NCBI RefSeq assembly: GCF_003987135.1
Contig: NZ_PIPJ01000002.1
Location: 62,001 to 126,000 of the forward strand
From: Aliidiomarina iranensis
GTDB lineage: Bacteria; Pseudomonadota; Gammaproteobacteria; Enterobacterales; Alteromonadaceae
Length of the DNA stretch: 64,000 bases
Reading direction: 5' to 3'
Shown here piece after piece: positions 29,049 through 37,619 of this stretch. Positions within the stretch are counted from its first letter, which is position 1. Every line of letters starts with the position of its first letter. Position numbers and translations under genes: made by a program. The notes under the pieces are model-generated. The model searched no databases. It had not been told where the DNA came from and saw nothing but the letters and a program-made list of their open reading frames with translations.

Positions 29049-30215
29049 TTAATTACCGTTGGTAACGTTCACTGGCGCGCCATCGGCAAGTGCAACATGG
29101 CCATTAATTACCAGCATATCGCCGTTATCTAAACCATTGAGGATCACTTGTTGGCCATCCACAATGGGGCCAAGCTCAACGGCTTTTGCCTCGGCACTGT
29201 TTTCGTTATTCACAACAAAAACTTGCGCGCCCTGTGGCCCTTGGCTAACAACCGAAGAATCAACCAATGCCACCGAAGAGAATTCTTGCAAGGTTATGCG
29301 AACACGAACAAACTGCCCAGAACGAAGCACTTGCTCTTGATTTGGAAACTCCGCGCGTAACTCAACGCGCGCCGTAGCTGGGTTTACGCTGGTGTTAACG
29401 TAGTTTACGGTTCCGGTTTCACTGTAGTATTCATCGTTGGCAAATTGAATCCGCGCTCGAGCGATATCACCATTGGCCTGCCTTAAGCTGGCGCGGTAGA
29501 TTTCACCATCTTTCTCGGGTATTGCGAAATGCACATAAACGTTATCGGTTTGCACCATGTGCGTGAGGTATCCACCAGAACTGATTAAATTCCCAGGAGA
29601 TACGGCTTCAATGCCAGCAATACCATTAATTGGTGCTTCCACACGGGTGTAACGTAAATTTCGCTCGGCATCTTTTAGGTCGGCCTCAGCCTGAGCTAAA
29701 CGGGCGTTTGCGGATGCAATGTTGGCACGCGCTTGATCGAATTCACGAGTGCTAGCTGCGTTGTTTTCGTATAAATCGGCAACTCGTTCCCATTCGTTTT
29801 CAGCTTGAGCTTGATTTGCCTGTGCGGTTTCGAGTGCCGCCTCAGCGGAATTTAATGCAAGCACAAAAGGCTCAGGATCGATTTGAAACAGGGTTTGCCC
29901 TTTTTCAACGTAATCACCCTCAGAATAATTCCGTTCAAGTAGAATGCCGGCTACTTGTGCGCGAACTTCTACTTCGCTCTTACCGCGAATTCGCCCGGGG
30001 TAAGTAACCTGATGAGTTACTGATTGTAAACTGATTTCGGAAACGGTTACTGGTGAGGGGGGCATATCACCACCCATACCGCCGCCCATACCTGCACCGC
30101 CTTGTGGATCATCGCTGCAAGCCACTAAAAGAGCTATGGCACTCACACCAATAAAGCCGCGGAGTGAAGTGTAAAATCGTTGGTTTGTTGCCGCAGAATT
30201 CGCAACTGCTTTCAT
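29049..30215 (-). CDS. RND efflux periplasmic adaptor lipoprotein (system 2)
   Basis: Membrane-fusion protein of 388 residues with a lipobox (AIALLVAC, Cys near residue 34), so it is probably anchored in the inner membrane by lipid like AcrA. A Gly/Met-rich stretch (GGAGMGGGMGGDM) follows the lipidated Cys and may be a flexible tether or bind metal. Lipoyl halves (QVAGILLERNYSEGDYVEKGQTL, EAPINGIAGIEAVSPGN) flank a coiled-coil hairpin of about 70 residues. First structural gene of the operon adaptor-permease-outer membrane factor. Confidence 0.92.
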   Translation of the reverse strand: MKAVANSAATNQRFYTSLRGFIGVSAIALLVACSDDPQGGAGMGGGMGGDMPPSPVTVSEISLQSVTHQVTYPGRIRGKSEVEVRAQVAGILLERNYSEGDYVEKGQTLFQIDPEPFVLALNSAEAALETAQANQAQAENEWERVADLYENNAASTREFDQARANIASANARLAQAEADLKDAERNLRYTRVEAPINGIAGIEAVSPGNLISSGGYLTHMVQTDNVYVHFAIPEKDGEIYRASLRQANGDIARARIQFANDEYYSETGTVNYVNTSVNPATARVELRAEFPNQEQVLRSGQFVRVRITLQEFSSVALVDSSVVSQGPQGAQVFVVNNENSAEAKAVELGPIVDGQQVILNGLDNGDMLVINGHVALADGAPVNVTNGN

Positions 30216-30299
30216 CTATGTATCTCCGTAATAATCTAGTATTTTATTTCGCTTCGGCGCATCAATTGTTAATTTCGAATCGTGCTAAAAAGCTGAAAA

Positions 30300-30947
30300 T
30301 TAAAGGTTGTGTAAATAGTAAAGTTGGTCAATATCCGCATGCTTTACCAAGCCTTGCAGATAGAATCGATAAGTTTGTTCAAGCCGTTCAAGGGCAGGCC
30401 GGTTGGGAACAATGGCCTTACTCAAATAAACTGTGCCGTGCATGATTTCACCGCATAGGCACATCATTTCTTCAATATCATTTTCGCAGTTTGGTAACTC
30501 CGCTTTTAATGCCTTAAACATCGGAATCCAATCTTCTGTATGTTCATGCATTCTTACGAAATAAAGTGGTGTTTGTTCATGGCCAAATTCAGCGCGCTCA
30601 TGCACAAACAGCTCAATTGTTTCAGGGTGTTCATCAAAGAATGTAAAATAAGTAGCCATCACTACTTTTAAGCGCCGCAACGGGTTATTAGTAGAATCAT
30701 GCGCCTGCCACATTTTGCAGCGCAAAATATCAAGCTGACGAATGAGTGCCTGTTTAAAGAGATCCTCTTTTGTAGGGAAATAACGATAAACCGTTCCTTT
30801 GCCCACCCCTGCATGTTCAGCAATGGTTTGCACATCAGCAACTTGATAGCCTTTGTGAGCAAATATCTTCACCGCGGCATCAAGAATTTCAGCTTGGCGC
30901 TCTTCGGCAGGCTTATGAATCCGTTTTTTCTTCATTTCTTCAGACAT
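30300..30947 (-). CDS. TetR/AcrR family transcriptional regulator
   Basis: A 215-residue repressor-type regulator. The N-terminal helix-turn-helix is clear (VADVQTIAEHAGVGKGTVYRYFPTKEDLFKQAL, about residues 37-69); the remaining helical ligand domain is typical of regulators of efflux pumps. It is encoded just upstream of, and on the same strand as, the system 2 pump genes, with 84 bases between. It probably represses itself and the pump through the palindrome at 31075-31090. The inducing ligand is unknown. Confidence 0.9.
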   Translation of the reverse strand: MSEEMKKKRIHKPAEERQAEILDAAVKIFAHKGYQVADVQTIAEHAGVGKGTVYRYFPTKEDLFKQALIRQLDILRCKMWQAHDSTNNPLRRLKVVMATYFTFFDEHPETIELFVHERAEFGHEQTPLYFVRMHEHTEDWIPMFKALKAELPNCENDIEEMMCLCGEIMHGTVYLSKAIVPNRPALERLEQTYRFYLQGLVKHADIDQLYYLHNL

Positions 30948-31074
30948 GACGACTCTTCAATTTATTTTAATTTCTCTGCCAATTGCCAGCAGAGCCTTAA
31001 ACGCTGAGCTCGCGGAAATGTGTTTTTGTGTACACTTTCTTTACTAACAGCAAATAATGATTAATTTTTAACCG

Positions 31075-31090
31075 GACGGACTGGTCGGTC
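31075..31090. promoter_or_regulatory. Candidate TetR operator
   Basis: GACGGAC-TG-GTCGGTC is a 16-bp inverted repeat with 6 of 7 half-site positions paired, in the GAC-N-GAC-NN-GTC-N-GTC form common for TetR-family operators. It lies 127 bases upstream of the tetR start and 92 bases upstream of the divergent DUF2868 gene. It overlaps a possible -10 (TATATT, 31094-31099) region for the latter. Confidence 0.55.
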
Positions 31091-31182
31091 AGTTATATTA
31101 AAGAGCTTTGCCTCAGGTGTCAAATCAATGCTTTACTGTTAACATTCTTATAAGCGTAAAAATCAATTAAAAAGGTTCTTCA

Positions 31183-32631
31183 GTGAATAGGTTCGAAGGT
31201 TTTGTTATTACCGAGCTAGTGCGAAAACACGAATTGGAACATGGCCCGTTAACGGACCAACATGTTCTAGCGCAGGTTCGTGAGCAAGGCTCTTCGGAAG
31301 AGCGGGTTATTCTGCGTGCTCGTTTACTGGCGGAACAGTTGGGCTTGGTGCAAAAATATCAGGATTGGCTTAGCGTTCGTTTGCTATTACTCAGTAGTCT
31401 AGCGATAGCCGCCGTAATAGCAGGCTGGGGATTAGGGCGAAGTGTTTTAGTTAATGCATCCGAACCATTGAGTATCGCCTGGATTTTTATGGTTTTACTC
31501 GGTGCGCATGGTGTAACTTTTTTACTCTGGCTTGTTTTTGTGTTCGGTTCCAGCAATGGTGGTGGTATTGGCGGTAAACTGCTAGAGCTGATAACAGCAC
31601 TGAACCGTAATCGAATAGAAATGCCGATTTTTCTCAGCGTTACTAAGGTGGCCGCACAACAAGATTTGATGAGGCCTGCGATGTCGCTGATTACCCATTG
31701 CTTTTGGTTGCTATTGCTATCCGTTGCGGTGATCACTTTATACACCCAGTTTTTATTTAACGAATACACATTTCGCTGGGCTACTACTGTGCTCTCGGAT
31801 GCGGAAATCATCCGCTTGAGTGCGGTAATGGGCTGGTTACCGGCACAATTGGGCTTCGCGACACCTTCGTTAGAGTTTTTATTAGGAAATGAGGGCTTTG
31901 CTAGCAATGCGGTTGTGAGTAAGTGGATTTTGGCGGTGTTGTTTTGTTATGGAATCTTACCGCGCGTGGTAGCGGCATGTGTTGCCCTGGTTTGGTTGCT
32001 TTTGGGTAAACGCAGATTACAGTTAGATCTAACTCAACCCGGTATCAGCCATTTAGTTAATCGTTTAACTCCGAGCAGTTCACCCGGCCAAGTGGTAGAC
32101 GCGGATACACGGCGAACACCAAATTTACAAGCAAGCAAACCGCGTAAGCAGGGTGATGGTGAACTTGTGTTAAGCCTTGAGTACGAATTAGAACCAGATT
32201 GGAATCATCTACTCTGGCTTAACTCTTCCGGCGTGGTGGCAAGTTCCAATGATCGCCAACAGCTTTTGCAACAAATACATAATAAGCCACCGGCGCGCCT
32301 GCTCGTACGTGTAAACAGCAAGCTATCGCCGGATCGAGGTAGCTTGCGTTTTCTGCAACGATTGCAGCAACAATGTGGCATTCTAAGTGTGTGGTTGATT
32401 GGTCAAGGTGAATATCACGGCCATTGGTGCGAGGCGCTCGCAGAAATCGATGTGCGAGTATTCACCCTGAGTGAGGAAGCCGTGCGCTGGGCTCAAGGGA
32501 ATTACGCCGAGAGCGAATTAGAGAGCAAAACAGAGGCCAGAACAGAGGTCAGAACAGAAGGCAGAACAGGGAATCAATCAGGAAACAATATTAAGGCAAG
32601 CGCGAAAAACGATATCGAAGGGGAGGGTTAA
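31183..32631 (+). CDS. DUF2868 family membrane protein
   Basis: A 482-residue inner-membrane protein with about four hydrophobic segments (around residues 65-85, 95-125, 165-190 and 240-275) and a soluble C-terminal part. The family is almost always paired with a DUF3482 GTPase, as here: the stop codon TAATG overlaps the GTPase start. GTG is the start codon, 8 bases after an AAAGG site. Near the C-terminus a run of (T-E-x-R) repeats comes from three 12-bp DNA repeats. Function is unknown; a membrane partner of the GTPase is the natural reading. Confidence 0.83.
   Translation: MNRFEGFVITELVRKHELEHGPLTDQHVLAQVREQGSSEERVILRARLLAEQLGLVQKYQDWLSVRLLLLSSLAIAAVIAGWGLGRSVLVNASEPLSIAWIFMVLLGAHGVTFLLWLVFVFGSSNGGGIGGKLLELITALNRNRIEMPIFLSVTKVAAQQDLMRPAMSLITHCFWLLLLSVAVITLYTQFLFNEYTFRWATTVLSDAEIIRLSAVMGWLPAQLGFATPSLEFLLGNEGFASNAVVSKWILAVLFCYGILPRVVAACVALVWLLLGKRRLQLDLTQPGISHLVNRLTPSSSPGQVVDADTRRTPNLQASKPRKQGDGELVLSLEYELEPDWNHLLWLNSSGVVASSNDRQQLLQQIHNKPPARLLVRVNSKLSPDRGSLRFLQRLQQQCGILSVWLIGQGEYHGHWCEALAEIDVRVFTLSEEAVRWAQGNYAESELESKTEARTEVRTEGRTGNQSGNNIKASAKNDIEGEG
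32529..32570 (+). repeat. 12-bp tandem repeats in the DUF2868 gene
   Basis: Three units of the type aacagaggccag, plus a partial fourth, encode TEARTEVRTEGRTG in the cytosolic tail. The unit length keeps the frame, so the segment can expand or shrink freely. Confidence 0.75.
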
Positions 32632-33998
32632 TGGTTCAATATTCGGCAGCAAGCCCTCTACAAATCGCTGTAGTAGGCCACACCAACACGGGTAAAACTT
32701 CGTTACTGCGAACCTTGTTACAAGATACCGATTTTGGTGAGGTTTCATCGCGGCCAAGCACCACACGAGATGTGAGTGCTGCGCACCTTTTATTAAAAGG
32801 CGAAGCGGTGATTGCCCTATATGACACGCCGGGATTAGAAGATGGTTTGGGGCTATTTGCGGAATTGGAACGCATACAGGAGAGTAAATTCCGGCATGAT
32901 GGCCCGGCACAAATCCAAGCCTTTTTAGCCACAGAGCTTGCACAATCCGAGTTTGAACAAGAAGCGAAAGTGCTCAAGCAGTTGCTGCATTCTGATGCGG
33001 CTTTGTATCTTATTGATGCTCGCGATCCGGTACTTCCTAAGTACCAAGATGAGCTAGATATTCTGCGCCGTTGCGGTAAACCTATTTTACCGATTTTGAA
33101 TTTCACCGCATCAACTGAATCGCAAGCGCCGGCCTGGATGGATGCGTTGGCGCGGGTTAATTTACATGGCTGGGTTGAATTCGATACGGTGAGTTTGCCC
33201 GCTTATGGCGAAAAGCCTTTATTTGAACACCTGAGTACTTTGCTACCTTCAGCCCGCGAACTATTACGAACTATTTTGGCGGAACGGGAACAGCGCCGAG
33301 CGCATAAAGATCAAGCGGCAAAACGCCTAGTGGCGGAGCTCTTGTTGGATGTGGCAGCGTTTACCGTTACGGTGAAGGAAAAAAGCCAACATGAAACCGC
33401 TGTGAATACTATGCAAGCCGCGGTGAAAGCGCGGGAGCAAGAATGCTTAGAGCGCCTTTTGGAATTATATAGTTTCCAGAAAACCGTGGTGAATTTACCG
33501 GAAGTAGCCGTAAGTGCAGGTGAGTGGGAAAGTGATTTATTTTCACCAGAAACGTTTAAAGCGTTCGGAATTAAAGCCGGCAAAGGTATTGCCGCAGGTG
33601 GCGCTGCTGGCGCCTCCGTAGATTTATTGTTCGGTGGTATGACACTCGGCGCCGGTACGGTTATCGGCGCGGCGGCTGGTGGAGCTTGGCAAACTTGGCA
33701 AAAATACGGACGGAATTTAAAGCATAAAGTACAAGGCTACTACGATATACAAATTGATGAGGCCGTAATTCGCCTGCTTGCAGCACGCCAGCAAGAATTA
33801 ATATTGGCGCTAAATAAGCGCGGCCACGCTGCTGTAGAACCGCTTAGATTGCTCAATCGAGAACAAAAATTAGCAAGCCCCGATCGTTTTAAGCGTTTTC
33901 TTCTGATGGCTCGCGATAATCCTGATTGGTCGTCGATTAATTCAAGGTATTTTGAGGATTCGAGTGCACGAGAAGCTTGTATTAACTTGCTGGTGTAG
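32631..33998 (+). CDS. GTPase with DUF3482 C-terminal domain
   Basis: A 455-residue Era/TrmE-like GTPase. Seen: G1 GHTNTGKTS (residues 16-24), switch I STTRDVS, G3 DTPGLED (about 63-69) and LNFTAS in place of the usual NKxD G4 motif. The C-terminal half holds a helical region and a glycine-zipper segment (residues about 316-345, GKGIAAGGAAGASVD...), which could insert into or contact membrane. It is translationally coupled to the DUF2868 membrane protein. The pair is widespread in proteobacteria but has no established function. Confidence 0.85.
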   Translation: MVQYSAASPLQIAVVGHTNTGKTSLLRTLLQDTDFGEVSSRPSTTRDVSAAHLLLKGEAVIALYDTPGLEDGLGLFAELERIQESKFRHDGPAQIQAFLATELAQSEFEQEAKVLKQLLHSDAALYLIDARDPVLPKYQDELDILRRCGKPILPILNFTASTESQAPAWMDALARVNLHGWVEFDTVSLPAYGEKPLFEHLSTLLPSARELLRTILAEREQRRAHKDQAAKRLVAELLLDVAAFTVTVKEKSQHETAVNTMQAAVKAREQECLERLLELYSFQKTVVNLPEVAVSAGEWESDLFSPETFKAFGIKAGKGIAAGGAAGASVDLLFGGMTLGAGTVIGAAAGGAWQTWQKYGRNLKHKVQGYYDIQIDEAVIRLLAARQQELILALNKRGHAAVEPLRLLNREQKLASPDRFKRFLLMARDNPDWSSINSRYFEDSSAREACINLLV

Positions 33999-34021
33999 AT
34001 GGTAAATTCAAAATGCTAGCG

Positions 34022-34061
34022 ACCCCTCGATAATTGCCTAAATACGCAATTATCGAGGGGT
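34022..34061. terminator. Perfect 16-bp hairpin after the DUF3482 gene
   Basis: ACCCCTCGATAATTGC and its exact reverse complement flank an 8-base loop. No U-tract follows, so it is not a classical terminator in either direction. It may end transcription with help, protect the 3' end, or be a regulatory element for the next gene, whose likely start lies 41 bases downstream. Confidence 0.55.
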
Positions 34062-34102
34062 ATAGAAACATTAATAATAAAAACAATAAATTGGGAAACC
34101 TA

Positions 34103-35311
34103 ATGACTCACACAATATCTTCCAGCGCTCGCTACCTTATCTTTCGGAAATTGCAGTGGTTGTGCCTTAGTTGTTGCATCATTGCCATCACTGGATGCTC
34201 TGATCGTATGCCTTCACCGATTCGTATTGGTGCCACCATGTCGGCAACGGGGGCTTATGCAACTCAGGGGATTGCAGCACAAAATGGTTACTTACTGTGC
34301 GAGCAACATGTAAATGCAGAAGGCGGTGTATTGGGTAGAGAAATTGAGTTTGTTATTTACGATGATGAATCAAATTCGCAACGTGCGCGAGAATTATATA
34401 CTCAGCTTATTGTAGAAGATGACGTTGAAGCGATTATGGGCCCTTATGGTTCAACGCTTACCGAAGCAGTAGCACCCATAACCGAGCGCTATCGCATGGT
34501 GCATATTTCGCCATTGGCGGCAACTAGCTCGATATGGGAACAAGGCCGGCATCATTTATTTATGGTGTTGCCGCCTGCGGAGCAATTTTTGCTGGGGTTA
34601 ATCGATTTAGCAGAAGAGCAAGGCTTCAACCGCATTGCGGTATTGCAAGAAGATGCACTATTTCCTCGTGCGGCAGGTGCGGGTGCGATAGCGGAAGTGA
34701 AAAAGCGAGGTATGGAAGTAGCCTTGGAACGCACTTACAACACCGGTACAGAAGATTTTAGCGATTTTTTGTTGGAGCTTGCAGCAGCTAATGTTGAAGT
34801 GCTAGCGATGGCCGCTTCAACCTTGGATGATTTTGTAAAAGTGCGGCAACAGCTTGATAGGCTGGGAATCGAGCTTAAGCTATTTGGAAATTCAGGCGCG
34901 GTAAGCCAATACCATGATGCTTTAGGGGAATCAGCTGAGGGGGATTTAGGGCTCTCGGCGTGGGAACCGAGTTTGCCAAATCCCGGAGTGGATGCATTCG
35001 TTCAGGATTACCAAGCACGTTTTCAAACTCAGCCAAGTTTTCATGCTGCGGGTGGCTACGGCGCTTGCCAACTCTTAATTACGGCAATTGAGCGAGCCGG
35101 AACGTTACACAGCGATGCATTGCGGCAAGAGCTTTTAGCTATGGATCACACAACCGTGTTTAGCCGCTTTAAAGTGGATCAGCGGGGTTATCAAACCGCC
35201 AATCAGGGGGCGTTTATTCAGTGGCAGAACGGTGAGAAAGTTGTTGTGTGGCCAAAATCGTTGGCTACCGCTGAACTTAAATTGAAGCCTACAAGTACAG
35301 AAGATAATTAG
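34103..35311 (+). CDS. Branched-chain amino-acid-type ABC substrate-binding lipoprotein
   Basis: A periplasmic type I binding protein (LivJ/AmiC-like) of 402 residues. The ATG at 34103 gives a lipoprotein signal ending in CCIIAITGC, so the mature protein is lipid-anchored. Family features: IRIGATMSATGAYATQGI, the LYTQLIVEDDVEAIMGPYGS loop, and the C-terminal lobe FHAAGGYGACQLLITAIE. No permease or ATPase gene is nearby, so it is an orphan binding protein or sensor. The phosphorylase gene follows 42 bases downstream on the same strand and may be co-transcribed. Ligand is unknown. Confidence 0.85.
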   Translation: MTHTISSSARYLIFRKLQWLCLSCCIIAITGCSDRMPSPIRIGATMSATGAYATQGIAAQNGYLLCEQHVNAEGGVLGREIEFVIYDDESNSQRARELYTQLIVEDDVEAIMGPYGSTLTEAVAPITERYRMVHISPLAATSSIWEQGRHHLFMVLPPAEQFLLGLIDLAEEQGFNRIAVLQEDALFPRAAGAGAIAEVKKRGMEVALERTYNTGTEDFSDFLLELAAANVEVLAMAASTLDDFVKVRQQLDRLGIELKLFGNSGAVSQYHDALGESAEGDLGLSAWEPSLPNPGVDAFVQDYQARFQTQPSFHAAGGYGACQLLITAIERAGTLHSDALRQELLAMDHTTVFSRFKVDQRGYQTANQGAFIQWQNGEKVVVWPKSLATAELKLKPTSTEDN

Positions 35312-35353
35312 TTTGCGCGAACAGGATTTTTTAAATTTATTTGAGGTATGAAT

Positions 35354-36202
35354 ATGCTGGCAATAATTGGTGGCTCTGGATTGTATTCTCTTGAGGGGCT
35401 TGAGCTTATTCAAGAGCATGATACCGATACACCCTTTGGTAAGACTTCGGCGCCGGTAGTTGAAGGGAAATTACATGGGCAACGAATTCTATTTCTTTCT
35501 CGGCACGGATCTGGGCATGCCCGGTTGCCTCATGAAGTGAATTATCGAGCCAATATATTCGCTTTAAAAGCCCTAGGGGCCACTCATGTGCTGGGTGTTT
35601 CTGCTGTGGGCAGCTTGCGTATGGAACTGCCACCAGGCGCACTTGTAGTGCCGAACCAATACTTTGATCACACACGTGGTTTACGCGCCCGCTCGTTTTT
35701 TGGCGAGGGGGTTGCCGGGCACGTAAGCACAGCGGAACCCGTATGTGGGAACTTAGTAGCCGATTTAGTTGCCGCGGCTAAACGTGCAGGTGTGGAATTA
35801 CATACCAATAAAACCTATGGTTGCGTTGAAGGCCCGCGCTTAGGCACACAAGCGGAGAGTTTCTTTTTGCGCAATGCTGCGGCATGTGATTTGGTGGGCA
35901 TGACCAATGTGCCAGAAGTGTTTCTTGCACGGGAAGCGCAGTTATCATATTGCACGCTTTGTTTAGTAACAGATTACGATTGCTGGTTGGATGATCCTGA
36001 ACAACACGTGAGTGTTGAGAAATTTATGGAAACCTATGCAGGCACATTGGCACAAGGCTTAAAAGTTATTGCTGAGTTGGTGCAAGCACCCATGCAAGAA
36101 CGCTCGGAATCAGCTCGAAATGCACTCGCAATGGCGGTAATGACACCGAACGATGCCTTATCTGCCGAGCAGTTGCAGTGGCTTAACGTGCTGCGTGGTT
36201 AG
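35354..36202 (+). CDS. mtnP: S-methyl-5'-thioinosine / 5'-methylthioadenosine phosphorylase
   Basis: Purine-nucleoside phosphorylase of the MTAP/MTIP family, splitting 5'-thio (or other 5'-modified) nucleosides into base and 5-substituted ribose-1-phosphate. ATG 35354 is chosen since GAGG lies 7 bases upstream; the ATG at 35348 is too close to it. The 282-residue product has the phosphate loop IIGGSGLY, LSRHGSGH, HEVNYRANI and the base-site motif MTNVPEVFLAREAQLSYCTLCLVTDYDCW. The Asn in MTNVPE fits the methylthioinosine branch better than MTAP. It is about 35 residues longer than Pseudomonas MTIP, mostly at the C-terminus. It heads a run of two sugar-transferase genes. Confidence 0.88.
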   Translation: MLAIIGGSGLYSLEGLELIQEHDTDTPFGKTSAPVVEGKLHGQRILFLSRHGSGHARLPHEVNYRANIFALKALGATHVLGVSAVGSLRMELPPGALVVPNQYFDHTRGLRARSFFGEGVAGHVSTAEPVCGNLVADLVAAAKRAGVELHTNKTYGCVEGPRLGTQAESFFLRNAAACDLVGMTNVPEVFLAREAQLSYCTLCLVTDYDCWLDDPEQHVSVEKFMETYAGTLAQGLKVIAELVQAPMQERSESARNALAMAVMTPNDALSAEQLQWLNVLRG

Positions 36203-36207
36203 CTTCT

Positions 36208-36867
36208 TTGGCTGATTATCAAGTTCTCAGCGTGGTGATCCCGCTTGCACCGCAAGAAAACGCTCAGCATGAGTTACTGCGAGATCTTGAACATCTCGCT
36301 GATATTTTTCTACAGAAGGGTTTGCAGCTTCATGTTCAGTGCGTTTCGGCCGGCAGCCGAGCGAAAAGCCTGAATCAGGGGGCGGAGCAAGCCTTGAAGC
36401 ACGGTGTTGGCGAAAGTAAGGAGAGTTACATTTGGTTTTTGCATGCGGATTCGCGGGTAACGGCTGCAAACGCAGAGGCGTTAGCGCTCGCCATTCGTAC
36501 CGGTGTATTTCTCAATCGAATTGCATACTTCAATCTAGCGTTTCGTGAGGGCGGTTTGGCAAAACTTAACGCGGTCGGTGCAAACATTCGCTCAGTGTGT
36601 TTAAACGCACCTTACGGTGATCAAGGATTCTGCATGTCGCGTAACTTATGGCTGCAGTTAGGTGGGTATCCTGAAGATCTCACGTATGCAGAAGATTTAC
36701 GCTTAGTACTTTCAGCTCGGACACAGGGAGTGCAACTTTATCGGCTCCCAAGCACTTTAACTTCGAGCGCTCGAAAATATCAGCAACAAGGTTGGCTATC
36801 GCTCACGCTGCGTTATCAATGGATATTTTGGCGGTTATTTTTTCGGAGTTGTTTGAGGAAACAATAG
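36208..36867 (+). CDS. Glycosyltransferase, rSAM-associated type 2 (TIGR04283-like)
   Basis: A 219-residue GT-A fold glycosyltransferase. The only possible start is a TTG at 36208, five bases after the mtnP stop, suggesting translational coupling. Motifs: LSVVIPL at the N-terminus, SAGSRAKSLNQGAEQA (the GRAxQMNxGA-like loop), the metal-site WFLHADS, and YGDQGFCMSRNLWLQLGGYPEDLTYAEDLRL for the acceptor side. Proteins of this type often sit beside a partner of the next gene's type and a radical SAM enzyme. Acceptor and donor are unknown. Confidence 0.78.
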   Translation: MADYQVLSVVIPLAPQENAQHELLRDLEHLADIFLQKGLQLHVQCVSAGSRAKSLNQGAEQALKHGVGESKESYIWFLHADSRVTAANAEALALAIRTGVFLNRIAYFNLAFREGGLAKLNAVGANIRSVCLNAPYGDQGFCMSRNLWLQLGGYPEDLTYAEDLRLVLSARTQGVQLYRLPSTLTSSARKYQQQGWLSLTLRYQWIFWRLFFRSCLRKQ

Positions 36868-36869
36868 CA

Positions 36870-37619
36870 GTGATATTTGCAAACAGAGGTGAATTCTTGG
36901 ATAAAATCCATGCAGGTGAAACCGCCGTAGCGGTTTTTGTAAAAACACCGGGAGTTTCGCCCCTAAAAACCCGCTTGGCGGCTGGTATTGGAGCTGAGGC
37001 TGCGGCTGAATTTTATCGCTTGAGCATTGCTGCTGTTGCAGCCCAATTAGCCAAGATGAAAGCATCGCTAGGAATAGAACCGTTTTGGGCAATTGCGGAA
37101 GAATCAGAGGTTGATAATCCACTTTGGATTAATCAACAGCGGTTATGGACTGGTGCCGGCGATTTAGGCGAACGCCAAAGCCAAGTATACGATGCTTTAA
37201 GTAAAGATTACTCACGAGTAATTTTATTGGGGGCTGATACACCACAAATTTGCGCGCTACAGATCGCCTCTGCGTTAGAGGCTTTGCAGCAAAATTCATT
37301 CGCGTTTGGGCCGGCTCATGATGGTGGTTATTTCATGTTTGCCGGGCGCGATCGATTGCCGCGATCGGTTTGGCAAGGTGTGCCTTGGAGCACTAGCACT
37401 ACTCGTGAAGTGTTGGCGGCTAAGCTGCCAGTAACCGCCGTTGAGCTCGCACCGCTCATGGATGTAGATGAAGCGGAAGATTTATGGCTAATGCAAGAGG
37501 AATTGGAAAAGGTGCCGGAAACCTTGCTAGTTTCCGAGCAACTCACCATGTTAAATTGGCTTAAGCGCTACAAGAGCCGCCGCCAAGAACACAAAACTTC
37601 GCACAGTGCGGGTGATTAA
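36870..37619 (+). CDS. Glycosyltransferase-like DUF2064 protein, rSAM-associated type 1 (TIGR04282-like)
   Basis: A CofC-like nucleotidyl/glycosyl transferase of about 249 residues. Visible are VAVFVKTPGVSPLKTRLAAGIG, VILLGADTPQI, FGPAHDGGYFMFAGR and WSTSTTREVL. Two starts are credible: GTG 36870 (GAGGAA 9 bases upstream) and TTG 36897 (GAGGTG 6 bases upstream); an earlier in-frame ATG lies inside the previous gene. Its last 59 bases overlap the end of the convergent radical SAM gene. With the preceding gene it forms the familiar type 1/type 2 pair. Confidence 0.8.
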   Translation: MIFANRGEFLDKIHAGETAVAVFVKTPGVSPLKTRLAAGIGAEAAAEFYRLSIAAVAAQLAKMKASLGIEPFWAIAEESEVDNPLWINQQRLWTGAGDLGERQSQVYDALSKDYSRVILLGADTPQICALQIASALEALQQNSFAFGPAHDGGYFMFAGRDRLPRSVWQGVPWSTSTTREVLAAKLPVTAVELAPLMDVDEAEDLWLMQEELEKVPETLLVSEQLTMLNWLKRYKSRRQEHKTSHSAGD

